Shown here piece by piece: positions 6,468 to 16,400 of a stretch of DNA of 46,931 nucleotides. Location: contig JAJPRE010000009.1 in the NCBI GenBank assembly GCA_023700245.1, positions 1 through 46,931 on the forward strand, read 5' to 3'. Each line of letters begins with the position of its first letter. Within the stretch, counting starts at the first letter, position 1. The DNA comes from Candidatus Thalassarchaeaceae archaeon (GTDB taxonomy: Archaea; Thermoplasmatota; Poseidoniia; Poseidoniales; Thalassarchaeaceae). The translations under genes and the position numbers were made by a program. The notes under the pieces were generated by a model. The model was not told where the DNA came from, did no database searches, and worked only from the letters and a program-made list of their open reading frames with translations.

Positions 6468-8618
6468 TTAGAAATCACCAAGGGTAGTTTGCCCCTCATT
6501 GGGTAGAGTCTGCAGAATCTCTAAACCGATTAGTGACGATAGTTGTTCTTCTGATATTATTTGAACTCCCAAGCGATTTGCCTTATCTAATTTGGAACCA
6601 GCAGATTCACCTGCCAATAAGTAATCTAAATTCCCTGATATTGATGTTTGAACTTTGCCTCCCTCAGATTTAATCGAAAGTGCTATTTCCTTTCTTGGTC
6701 TACTTAAGGTTCCAGTTATACAAAACGTCTTTCCAATTAATTTACCAGATATTGGAGTTTCTATTTCTTCTGATATATTCAAATGCTCTTTTAAATCTAA
6801 GACAACATGCATTCTTAGTGCTAATCCATCTAAAATTAATTTTGCAACAATTTCTCCAATTCCATCTATTGAAACTAATGTAGTTAACGCATGATTCAAC
6901 TTTGGAATATTTCCATCAGTATCCTTTATTGGATTTTCATCTTTAATTTTAACTAAATTAATTAATTTTTCAAAAGATTTTACTTTAGATGCTACTAATG
7001 CTGCTATCTCAGGTCCAACTCGTGGTAATCCAAGGGCAGAAATAAATTGTACTAAAGTCATAGATTTACTTTTTTCGATCTCTTCAATTACATTATTTGC
7101 TGATTTGGTTGCCATTCGTTCCAAGGTTATTAAATCTGAGATATTTAATCGATATAAATCTGCTAGGTTGGAGACTAGGTCAGAGGAACATAACTGTTCT
7201 ACAAGCTTTTCACCTATTCCATCCATTTCTAAATATCTACACCAGTATAGGATTGTACGTTCTAATCTTGAAGGGCAGGAGAGATTTCCACAACGAATAA
7301 ATGCACCATCTTCCAGTAATTTACTATCACAACGAGGGCAATAACTCGGGATTTTAATTTTAATACTGTTTGGTAGACTTTCATTAAATGGAGTTCCATC
7401 TGCGTGATTACGATTTAATATATCTGAAGTTGTTGCACGGCCTAAAACTTCAATAATTTTTGGAATAACGTCCCCGCGCCTTACAATACGTATTCTATCT
7501 CCTATTTTGATGCCAAGACGTATCACCTCTCCCCGGTTATGTAAGGTTGTATTCTCTACCGTTACTCCTGAAACTACCACTGGTGCGACCCTTGAAACAG
7601 GAGTGACGTTACCAGTCCTTCCTACTTGCCACTCCACATCCATTAGAACAGTTACTGCTTCTTCGGGAGGGAATTTCCATGCAAGTGCCCATCTTGGATG
7701 ATGGGCGGTCATTCCCAATAGTTCTCTTTTATCCAATCTATCTAATTTAATGACAATTCCATCTATTTCCCAATCTGCCTCAATCCTCTTATCTGTCCAA
7801 TATTTAATTGCAGACATTACTTCACTAGTTGTTGATTCATCATTCAAGCCTTGAGCTAAATGTTTTCCTGCTACTTCAATGCCGATACTAATTAGCCAAT
7901 TAATTATTTCAGAATCATATATAAATTTAGGAGGTTTTGGACTATCTGGATGTCGGTGTTCTCTACTAGGAAATTCAGCACTGTAGGCTAAGAAAATTAA
8001 ATCTTCAGGTTTCCCTTTTCCTGATTCAATAGTTTTTTGCCGTAAAGATCCTGCGGCTAAATTTCTTGGATTTGGAGCTATTTTTGAATATTTTTTCCGA
8101 AATATTTCCAATGGCATGACAACTTCTCCTCGAATATGGCAATCTCCTGCCCATTTTATTGATTCTGGAACGTTAGATATCCTACGTGCATTAGCAGTAA
8201 TGTCTTCACCTCGTATTCCACTTCCTCTGGTTGCCGCTCGAACAAGTCTACCTCTTCTGTACTCCAACGATAAAGCAGAACCATCGAGTTTGGGTTGGCA
8301 AACAAACCTACGGCCATTTACAGTAGTTTGAGAAATATAATGAATTACTTCTTCGGGTTTAGATGCTTTATCGAGACTAAGCATTGGAAATAGGTGATTA
8401 ACTTTTATTGATCCTGGAGGAGGATCTGAGCCCACCCTTTGAAGCTGAGGATTATTTGGAGATAGTTGTTGTAATTCATTCCATAAAATATCAAATTCAG
8501 TATCAGAAAGCTCTGGTTCTGCCTTATTGTAGTATAGGTCTGAATGGTATGATATGAGATCTGCTAATTCGATAATTCGAACTGATGAGGGCCCGCCTAG
8601 TGGACTCTGTTCAACCAT
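6468..8618 (-). CDS. ligA: NAD-dependent DNA ligase
   Basis: 716 residues, the normal full length for LigA. Domain Ia is at the N-terminus (YYNKAEPELSDTEFD, about 29-43) and binds NAD. The adenylation domain has the nucleophilic lysine K110 in PKLDGSA. The OB domain follows. A four-cysteine zinc finger is at about 425-450 (CPRCDSKL, CGNLSC). Helix-hairpin-helix repeats cover about 455-600, and a BRCT domain sits at about 630-700 (GKTFCITGTLSRPRKEI). It seals nicks in duplex DNA. LigA is the bacterial ligase type; most archaea use ATP ligases, so this is probably an old acquisition. The ATP-type ligase could still exist elsewhere. It is convergent with the PAC2 gene, two bases apart. Confidence 0.96.
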   Translation of the reverse strand: MVEQSPLGGPSSVRIIELADLISYHSDLYYNKAEPELSDTEFDILWNELQQLSPNNPQLQRVGSDPPPGSIKVNHLFPMLSLDKASKPEEVIHYISQTTVNGRRFVCQPKLDGSALSLEYRRGRLVRAATRGSGIRGEDITANARRISNVPESIKWAGDCHIRGEVVMPLEIFRKKYSKIAPNPRNLAAGSLRQKTIESGKGKPEDLIFLAYSAEFPSREHRHPDSPKPPKFIYDSEIINWLISIGIEVAGKHLAQGLNDESTTSEVMSAIKYWTDKRIEADWEIDGIVIKLDRLDKRELLGMTAHHPRWALAWKFPPEEAVTVLMDVEWQVGRTGNVTPVSRVAPVVVSGVTVENTTLHNRGEVIRLGIKIGDRIRIVRRGDVIPKIIEVLGRATTSDILNRNHADGTPFNESLPNSIKIKIPSYCPRCDSKLLEDGAFIRCGNLSCPSRLERTILYWCRYLEMDGIGEKLVEQLCSSDLVSNLADLYRLNISDLITLERMATKSANNVIEEIEKSKSMTLVQFISALGLPRVGPEIAALVASKVKSFEKLINLVKIKDENPIKDTDGNIPKLNHALTTLVSIDGIGEIVAKLILDGLALRMHVVLDLKEHLNISEEIETPISGKLIGKTFCITGTLSRPRKEIALSIKSEGGKVQTSISGNLDYLLAGESAGSKLDKANRLGVQIISEEQLSSLIGLEILQTLPNEGQTTLGDF

Positions 8619-8719
8619 AATTAGTGAGGAGAGGTGATGCCCTTCAAACCTCTCTTTCTATGCTAAAATAGACTAGGTTGATGAATTTGAATCGGCCTAT
8701 TGAAATTGAAGTAAATTAA

Positions 8720-8797
8720 TGGTGGGCCTGCCAGGATTTGAACCTGGGTCTCGCGACCCCCAGCCGCGAAGTATTGGCCAAGCTAACCTACAAGCCC
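8720..8797 (-). tRNA. tRNA-Pro (anticodon GGG)
   Basis: Acceptor GGGCUUG pairs with CAGGCCC, discriminator A, encoded CCA. The anticodon stem CGCGG/UCGCG encloses loop CUGGGGG (anticodon GGG). T-arm CCAGG-UUCAAAU-CCUGG is regular and the D-loop has G18-G19. It lies downstream of rpoN in the same direction and may be cotranscribed with the ribosomal protein operon. Confidence 0.94.
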
Positions 8798-8850
8798 CCA
8801 TATGGTTTTTTAATAACGAAATAGTTCGTATTCAAAATATTGCCGGAAAA

Positions 8851-9060
8851 TTAAAGTTCTTCACGTGCAATACTGAAAGGAGCTACTTCATCAATTAAAT
8901 CAATGTGTCCAACAAACATCCTTCGACAACAGTATCTTCTAATACCTGCATCGTCCAAGACTTTGCTAGTATCTCCTTCATTATCTAAAGCTTCTTTATA
9001 TTTTTCATATATTTGGGCTATGACTTTACCACAGCTCCAACATCTAACTGGAATTAACAT
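8851..9060 (-). CDS. rpoN: DNA-directed RNA polymerase subunit N (Rpb10 homologue)
   Basis: 69 residues, the usual size. The N-terminal zinc-binding motif CWSCGK (C7, C10) is joined by the CC pair in RRYCCRRMFVGHIDLIDEV, the family signature. It is a small assembly and structural subunit of archaeal RNA polymerase (not the bacterial sigma-54 of the same symbol). It follows uS9 by 11 bases as the last protein gene of the eL18-uL13-uS9-rpoN operon, an arrangement widely conserved in archaea. Confidence 0.97.
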   Translation of the reverse strand: MLIPVRCWSCGKVIAQIYEKYKEALDNEGDTSKVLDDAGIRRYCCRRMFVGHIDLIDEVAPFSIAREEL

Positions 9061-9071
9061 ACTTCTTCACC

Positions 9072-9515
9072 TCATCTATACGACTTCTGCCATTTCTTAC
9101 GGGCACCACGTCCCATTTGATGCTTGGCTTCTTTTCTTCGTGGATCATTAACAAGTAATGTACGATCAAAACGAATATATTCATCTCTGAGCTCTTCATC
9201 ATCGCCTTCTGCTCCGCCGTTCCATTTTACTAAACCGCGTGCAATGGCTGTTCTGATTGCGTCTACTTGACCCATTTGCCCTCCTCCATGAACGTCCACT
9301 ACGACATCAACTTTTGAAAGACGGTCCATTGCATCAGCAATTTGAACAGGTTCTAGTGCTTTTCTACGAGCCAAAGTTGGCTCCATAATGTGCAGAGGTT
9401 GTCCGTTAACACGAACGCGACCCTGTCCTTTCTTTACTACAGCTCTAGCGATAGATGTTTTTCTCTTACCACTAGTAGTAACATTTGCTATTTTGCGTGA
9501 TTTTTTTGCAGCCAT
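9072..9515 (-). CDS. rps9: 30S ribosomal protein uS9
   Basis: 147 residues. The N-terminus GKRKTSIARAVVKKGQGRVR is the standard uS9 opening, followed by the HGGGQMGQVDAIRTAIARGL core. The C-terminal basic tail ends RKKWQKSYR, corresponding to the tail that contacts tRNA in the P site. The start ATG overlaps the uL13 stop as TAATG, showing translational coupling within the operon. Confidence 0.97.
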   Translation of the reverse strand: MAAKKSRKIANVTTSGKRKTSIARAVVKKGQGRVRVNGQPLHIMEPTLARRKALEPVQIADAMDRLSKVDVVVDVHGGGQMGQVDAIRTAIARGLVKWNGGAEGDDEELRDEYIRFDRTLLVNDPRRKEAKHQMGRGARKKWQKSYR

Positions 9516-10006
9516 TAATTGTCACCCCTGTTCCATCTACTCGCATCGACTCCTAGCGAAGAACTTATTTCACCTAATCGGATATATTTCAAAGGGAGAG
9601 GCCTGTCTAATTGAGTTGTATCTCCCCATTCATGCCCTTCTGGTAATTTATCTCCAGAAAGATTAGTTGGAAATCCAATTATAACTCTAAGGTCACGAAG
9701 AGCATTTCTTCCACTACTATTTTTTTGGTATGGTAGCATACCACGTACTGTACGCTTTAGTATTTGATCAGGCATTCTTGGAAAGAAAGGTCCTTTTCTT
9801 GGATGATTTAATTTATATTTGAAATCATAATCTGCTAATATAGCCCTTCTTGGACCTGAGACTATTGCTTCCTCAGCATTTACTATAATTACTTTGTTTG
9901 GGGCACCAGATTTTCTTGCAGATAGTAGTTGCTTTGCAACCTTACTAGCAAGACGTCCAAGGATTTTGTCCTTGGCATCATAAACAAAAGTTGTTGATTC
10001 ATCCAA
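9515..10006 (-). CDS. rpl13: 50S ribosomal protein uL13
   Basis: 163 residues. Typical uL13 features are the N-terminal DAKDKILGRLASKVAKQLL, IIVNAEEAIVSG, HPRKGPFFPRMPDQ and the VRGMLPYQ motif. The frame can only begin at TTG (10004-10006), giving peptide (M)DESTTFVYD. The only ATG nearby is in a different frame. The start lies inside the end of the eL18 gene (8-base overlap), so ribosomes finishing eL18 probably re-initiate here. Confidence 0.96.
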   Translation of the reverse strand: MDESTTFVYDAKDKILGRLASKVAKQLLSARKSGAPNKVIIVNAEEAIVSGPRRAILADYDFKYKLNHPRKGPFFPRMPDQILKRTVRGMLPYQKNSSGRNALRDLRVIIGFPTNLSGDKLPEGHEWGDTTQLDRPLPLKYIRLGEISSSLGVDASRWNRGDN

Positions 10007-10364
10007 GTATTCTCACTCCTTTTCCATTTGGGTTTTCATTCATCAATTCGCGGATCGTCATTACACGACCCCCTGCGGCTTCTATCTTAGAGCGGGCACT
10101 GGAACTAACACTGAAAGCTGCGACGTTGGCCTTTCCAAAGATATCTCCACTGCCTAGCAATTTACCAGGAACGAGAATCATTTCTTCGTCCTTGGCATAT
10201 CGCGATAAGCGACTTAGGTTTGGTTGGGCCCAATTACTTCGGCTTGTTTCAAGCCTCAGAGCGACGTCTCGCCACAGTGCTGAGCCAGATGACCTGCTCT
10301 GGTCCTTCAAATCACTGATTAAAGTGATTAGGGACTGATTGGTCTTTCTGTTATTTTTACTCAT
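9999..10364 (-). CDS. rpl18e: 50S ribosomal protein eL18 (L18e)
   Basis: 121 residues from the chosen ATG at 10362-10364 (MSKNNRKTNQSLITLI). This matches the usual archaeal eL18 N-terminus and is preceded by a purine-rich Shine-Dalgarno GAGGGAG at 10369-10375. A longer frame starting at 10418 is possible but adds residues (MITQPKVAAIPNK) not seen in the family. Core motifs are LETSRSNWAQPNLSRLSRY, VPGKLLGSGDI and FSVSSSARSKIEAAGG. It is the first gene of the operon with uL13, uS9 and RpoN. Confidence 0.95.
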   Translation of the reverse strand: MSKNNRKTNQSLITLISDLKDQSRSSGSALWRDVALRLETSRSNWAQPNLSRLSRYAKDEEMILVPGKLLGSGDIFGKANVAAFSVSSSARSKIEAAGGRVMTIRELMNENPNGKGVRILG

Positions 10365-10486
10365 ATGACTCCCTCGACATTTGTTGGGTATCGCGGCCAC
10401 TTTAGGTTGTGTTATCAATGCTACGGGAGGTTCAATAATGAAAATAATTTAAAATATCACTTAAAAGAGTGTAATTAACGTGTTCA

Positions 10487-13400
10487 TTATATTCTAAAAT
10501 CATTGTTATCAGATTCATCTTCCGCACCAGCAACTCTGACGTTTCCATCGGAGTCAATAAATTCTCCAGCCTTTACTGCAGCACCATATAATCCTGATTC
10601 ATTAACAGAGCCACGATTTAACATATTTTCTCCCAAGGCGTTTGTAATACGAGTAATCATCTGTTGTAAAACTTGTATGGCGCGATCTCTTTGATCTGAC
10701 CCTATTTCATGATCCGAATACCTTGCTTCCTCAAATATTGAGAAAAATACATTCATTTCTTCTGGAGGTATTACTCCTGTTAGCATATTACTAATAACGT
10801 CCTCAAATTCACGAGTTGTTTCAAATACTTTTTTCATGGCACCCTTAGACCTAAAGAATTTTATTAGATTCTTATAGCAGTCGAAGATAGCTTCAATATA
10901 GTTATTTGATGCTTTTAGAGCCATTAAGGAATCCGTCAATATACCTCGTATAACTTCTATTTTACGCCTTTCACGATAATTCTGATACATTACTGCTCCA
11001 ACTAGTGCAGCTATAGATATAGAAATTGCACTGACGATTAATATTTGAGTCGTAAAGAAGCTTTGTTTACCAACATTCATATCGCCCCCAAGGGCAATTA
11101 CGGGGGTATTATTGAGATATTCTCCTTCAAAGAACGCTGATTCTTGGAATTGTACTAAAACTCTCCATTTTCCATCTTCTGCGGTCTTTTCTAACTCTCC
11201 TGGTATTTCTTCAGCAGTGTATATAAAGCTGAAATTAGCAACACCTTGTTCATTAGTAATTAGATATTCAACATCATGGGTTTCCCAACCGGAACCATTC
11301 CAATATTGTATTGTAAATACAACTTGCTCACCTTCAACTGTAATATCTAAGCGGTCCCTAAGAATTGCAACCGCTCCCGATATCACATCTCCTTCTTGGT
11401 ATCCTTGGGGATTAGACCAATGTTCTTTGAGCAAAATATCTACTCTACTACGAACTAAAACTTCTACATCCACATAAGAGCTATTTACTACAGGATTAGA
11501 TTCTGCCCTACATCCTCCTGGAATATCTTTATCTGGTTCATATGCAACTCTAATTGTACGGAATCCTTCCAATTGATTTCCGTTAGGTTCAACACCTCTT
11601 CTGCTAGGATTATCCTCTGGGTCTCCTGAGTACCAGGAAACTTCTCCACTACCATCTTCTGTGACTATTGTTGCCATAGGCCTAGTATTTGTTTGTGGAT
11701 CTAAATATATGTTCAAACATTTCCCACCTATAGGATTTCCATTCGTTTGAATTAATGTAGCATCAAGATGGAATGCTTCTTTTAGGTACAAGACGTCAAA
11801 TTTTGACCCATTAGAAAATTCATATTGCGTAAAATCAGATCTAAAGGGACCTATTTCTGAGATACTCAGAGATGAATTGGAAAATACAGGGAAGAATCTA
11901 GTTACTGATTGATTTTCATACCTATATCTATCATTATTTTCATACGAATTAAATTCAACCCTTACCTTTGCTTGTCCGGCTTGAACGCCTGAAATTGGAC
12001 AAATAATAGAAAAATTGCCTGTAGAATCTGTGATTCCAGGAATGCATGAAACAATTCCTTTATCTGAATTATCCATCTCATAAGTAACTCGAATTGCCCT
12101 ATTATCGAGTAGTCCACCTAATTCATCTGTCAATTGTCCAGTTACTATCATTGGTTTTTCAACTGCAATTCCAGTGTTTGGATCTATTTCAGAAGTATAA
12201 ACAATTTGATCGTCGACATCTAATGCAGTTCTACCAATTAAACTAAAGCCGTCTACTTGAAATTGCATAACTTTTCTAAAATGATCGTTATTAGTTACTA
12301 TAACACACGGGTCCCATGCTCCTGATATGGTTAACATCTCTGCAACTATGGGCTCACATCCTTCATGTGGTAAATTTTCTTCAAATCTAAGAATTACATT
12401 CACTGGACCAAATCCATCTGGAAGGAAAGAAAATGGATCATCACGTAATAATTGTGGATTTAGTACAATTTTGTGATTTATTGATCCGGCATTTGGACAT
12501 AATTTTTCTACAATCTGTCTATGAACTCTATCTTCAAAATCTATTCCTTCAAGAATAACAGAAACTTCTCCACCTAAATCGCCACATCCAGATAATGCTT
12601 GGCCGAGATCTTTATCAAATGCCGTCCTATTATCATCTGTAACTTGTGCTGTAAATTCCCAAATATCACCACTAGAAAGAAGGTTTGGCGTTGTACTCTG
12701 CAGATTTATGAAGGTCCTTGAAACCACCCATAGATTTATTTCAGCAGAATTTCCCTCTCGAATTGAATCTCCTAGATACGTGTAGCTCAATGTGAAGTTT
12801 CCAAGTTGGTGCCCTTCATCTATAGTCAAATTAACTTTGAAGACACCATTATTATCAGTAATAACCACATCACTCGAGCCATCTGCAGACCAAGTATAAT
12901 TAACTGGAACTTCACGAACTGGTTGGAACGCATTGTCTATCAAACGTGCTTCAATAGTAGCATTCTGCCCTCGATATAAACGTGGTGTTGCTGTTAGTTG
13001 AAAATCTGTTGTACCTATTACTGAAATATTACCAAAACTACCTACTGGAGCCAAAACTTGTGTTTGATTTCCAGTGAAATAATAATCTGAATTTGTAAAG
13101 CTGGTTTTAATTCCAAATGTTCCGGCGGGGAATTGAGAATACCACGTATCATTAAATTCAAATCTTGCTTCTCCATCCACCATGTTCGGTCTTGCTACTC
13201 TCCTAGTTTCTCCACTTCCAGCAAATACTTGGTTACGATCATGATCAACTTGTAATGCTAGAGGATCACTGGCCCAAGGGGCAAATGTCCTATTCCATAC
13301 TGTTCCTTCGACGTACCAGTCCTCACCAGTAAACATCTCTGGTACTATTTCACATCTAATTTGACTTTCTGGATCAGATGGATCTACAGCACCACATGGA

Positions 13401-16400
13401 GGTACATCAAAGGAAGCTCCGTTTTGTAATCTAGTAGACCAATAATAACCATCAGGAACATGTGGATTATTTTCAAGATAATTTACAGATGTGAAGGGCT
13501 GATTGTTACTATCTAAGAGAACTCCTCCGGCTATTGTTCCAAGTGATGCTGCTTGACCATCCCAAAGTATTGGATATGATTTTCCTACACTGATATCTGC
13601 AAAATCTAATCCTGAGCTAGCCAATGATGGGGCATGGAATAATGCCCTCCAGGCTCCAAAAGAAGAGCCTGTAAACTGCGTAGAATCATAAAAATATACT
13701 GGCCTGTTAGAAGGCGTTATTAATTGTGATTCTATAAACATACGCTTCATTGAACGTATGGTAAAACTATCAGTATCCGAGGATTCTAAATAAGGCCATG
13801 GCCAATCATATCCAAGTGAAGGATTAACGGTACCAACAAAGAAATAATCTCCAGTTGGAACATTTGTTGGAATTTCAATGTAGGGAGACTTGATAACATC
13901 ATGATTTTTGGTAAAATTATTCCATAAAATTTCTTCCCAACCTCCAGCTAAAGTACCTTCTCCATTATCTAACGCACTATTATATTGGACTTGTTCCCAA
14001 GTTCCTGTATTACCATTTGATTGGTTGAATCTTAAATTAGCCCAGCCATCTTTTCCGGCCCTATATCCATATCCATATCCATCAAACTCAGTAGGATGTG
14101 TAACATTTCCAAATAAATTCTTACTATCACTAACAGTAAATGAGAACGGAGCATTGGATATTCTATTATCAAAAATTCCACGATCATAATCAGCAGAATA
14201 ATGAGTCTTGAGACTTATTTTTAAAGGCATTTCATCTGAACGGAATTGCGTTCCAGCACTATATCCAGAGGTAGTATTGGCCCTCACTTCGACTGGAATT
14301 TGCTCAGTAACAGCACTATCATGAATAAACATTTCAGTAACCTCAGCATAAACATAATACGTAGAATTAGAACCTACTGATATGTCTTCGGGAAACAAAA
14401 ATTGTCCCACTAAATATTTACCATCGCTTCCCGTTAAAACATCTACTGTTTCTAAAGCCGTAGTACCGTTTCTTGTCCATACAATGTGGACCTGAACGGG
14501 TATATTTTCTGTAGGAACAAACGTACCATTATCTGCCAATAAATTTACTTGACCCGAAAATATTGCAGGATTAAAAGCATCAAGCCACAATATAGAAGGA
14601 GCATTTAGAGTTATTCTACTAGGAATTTTATCATCTGCATCCAATATTCCATTGTTATTAGAATCCCAATCTGAAGATCCGAAATCTTCTTCAATTTGAT
14701 CAAAATCTATATCTGATCTATTATCTGCGTCATCATCTTGATCAATTGAATCTGGCCCGGTAAATGGGTCGAGAGGGTTTGCTATTCCAGAGCCATTGCC
14801 AAAGTCATCATGATCCCATGGATTCGTTGATTCGACACCAAACCTTGTTGGCCACAAAAGAACTTCGTCTACATCTTTCATACCATCTTGATCATCATCT
14901 TCGTCAACATCATCTCTTAAGCCATCATTATCATGATCGAAGGCTGAAATTAATCCATTAGGAGAGTTTAATTCTACTGTATTGTTAATTCCATCTGCAT
15001 CCCAATCATCATCTGCCCAATCTTGAATTCCATCATTATCATGGTCCCAAACGCTCTGTTCTTCACCCGTAAAACATTGAGGTGCTATTACTTCTTGATC
15101 TACATCAAGTATTCCGTTATTGTCATCATCAGGATCTTCGCCATCAGGTACACCATCATTATCATTATCAACATCATAATACTCTGGAAATAATAGTGAT
15201 TGTCCCAAAACTCCCTGATCCCAAACTGCTTGATACCAGCCGTCAGCATCAGGGTCTGTATCTAATCCATCATCATCGGCGTCAACGCAATTACTTCCTA
15301 TGAAGTAATAATTGCCGTCATTTGTTTCATCATCATCATCCCAGTCATCATCAGTATCTACTTCAAAATAATCCCACAAACCATCATTATCATCATCAAT
15401 ATCCCAATGGTCGTATACTCCGTCAAAATCATCATCAAGATCCGTAGTATCATTTGCCATACATTGTGGATTTAAATTACCAATAATTGGTGCTGCACAG
15501 TCATTATCTGGATCGACATCGTCATTTAATAAATCAGCGACTTCATCAGGGAAAAGGTTTGCATTGCTATCTGCAGTCCATTGGAATAATCCTTTATTCA
15601 GTCCAACATAAGCTATATACAAATCTCTGTTATTCCTAATGTCATCGTAGGTTACTGCAGCAGTAGGAGTGGGATTACTGCCTGGGTCGAAAGTAAACCA
15701 CCAGCAATTATCCGAACATTGATTATTGCCTTGTGAATTACTACCATCGTATTCTCCATCATCATAAAGTGCGTCAGGTCTACTGCTATATGGAAGAGTA
15801 TACGTATTGCCATTCGATTGTGTTGCGGCCAATAGTGGAAATCCATACATCCATGCATATGAGAGGCCGCATGCAATTGGTCCTGATGCTTGCCCAACAG
15901 CAAAGGCCAATGATATTCCGCATTCACTATCATCCAATGATCCTCCAAATGCAGGATCATTTACGTCAAGAACTCCGTCGTTACCTTCATCTTGATCCCA
16001 CCAATCTGGCATTCCATCTCCATCCATATCAACATCAATTCCATTAATCAATGAGTCCCCATCCATATCAATATCGAAATAATTATTTCCATTCCATGGG
16101 CTCCATTTCATCATTATATTCCAGTATATTTCTGGAATGACACCCTGTTGAAGGATTGTTAATGAGTCTTCTTCGGTTCCTGTTTCGTATCCATTATAGG
16201 GCAGTACAAAACCTTGAGTTTCATCAACAAAAGGACTGAAATGCCAGAACATATCCCATAGAAGCGTTCCGGTTCCAGTATAAATTTGTGAATCTGCACT
16301 TCCATCAATTATATCACCATCTGAGTGAGTATATGAATTACCATAAAAATTGTCAGTGGCATCATTATCGACAATACCACAATTTCCATCATCTGGATCA

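Noticed and set aside
9999-10418. Longer eL18 starting at 10418
   Set aside because: The extra 18 residues are not expected for the family and the internal ATG at 10364 has a good Shine-Dalgarno.
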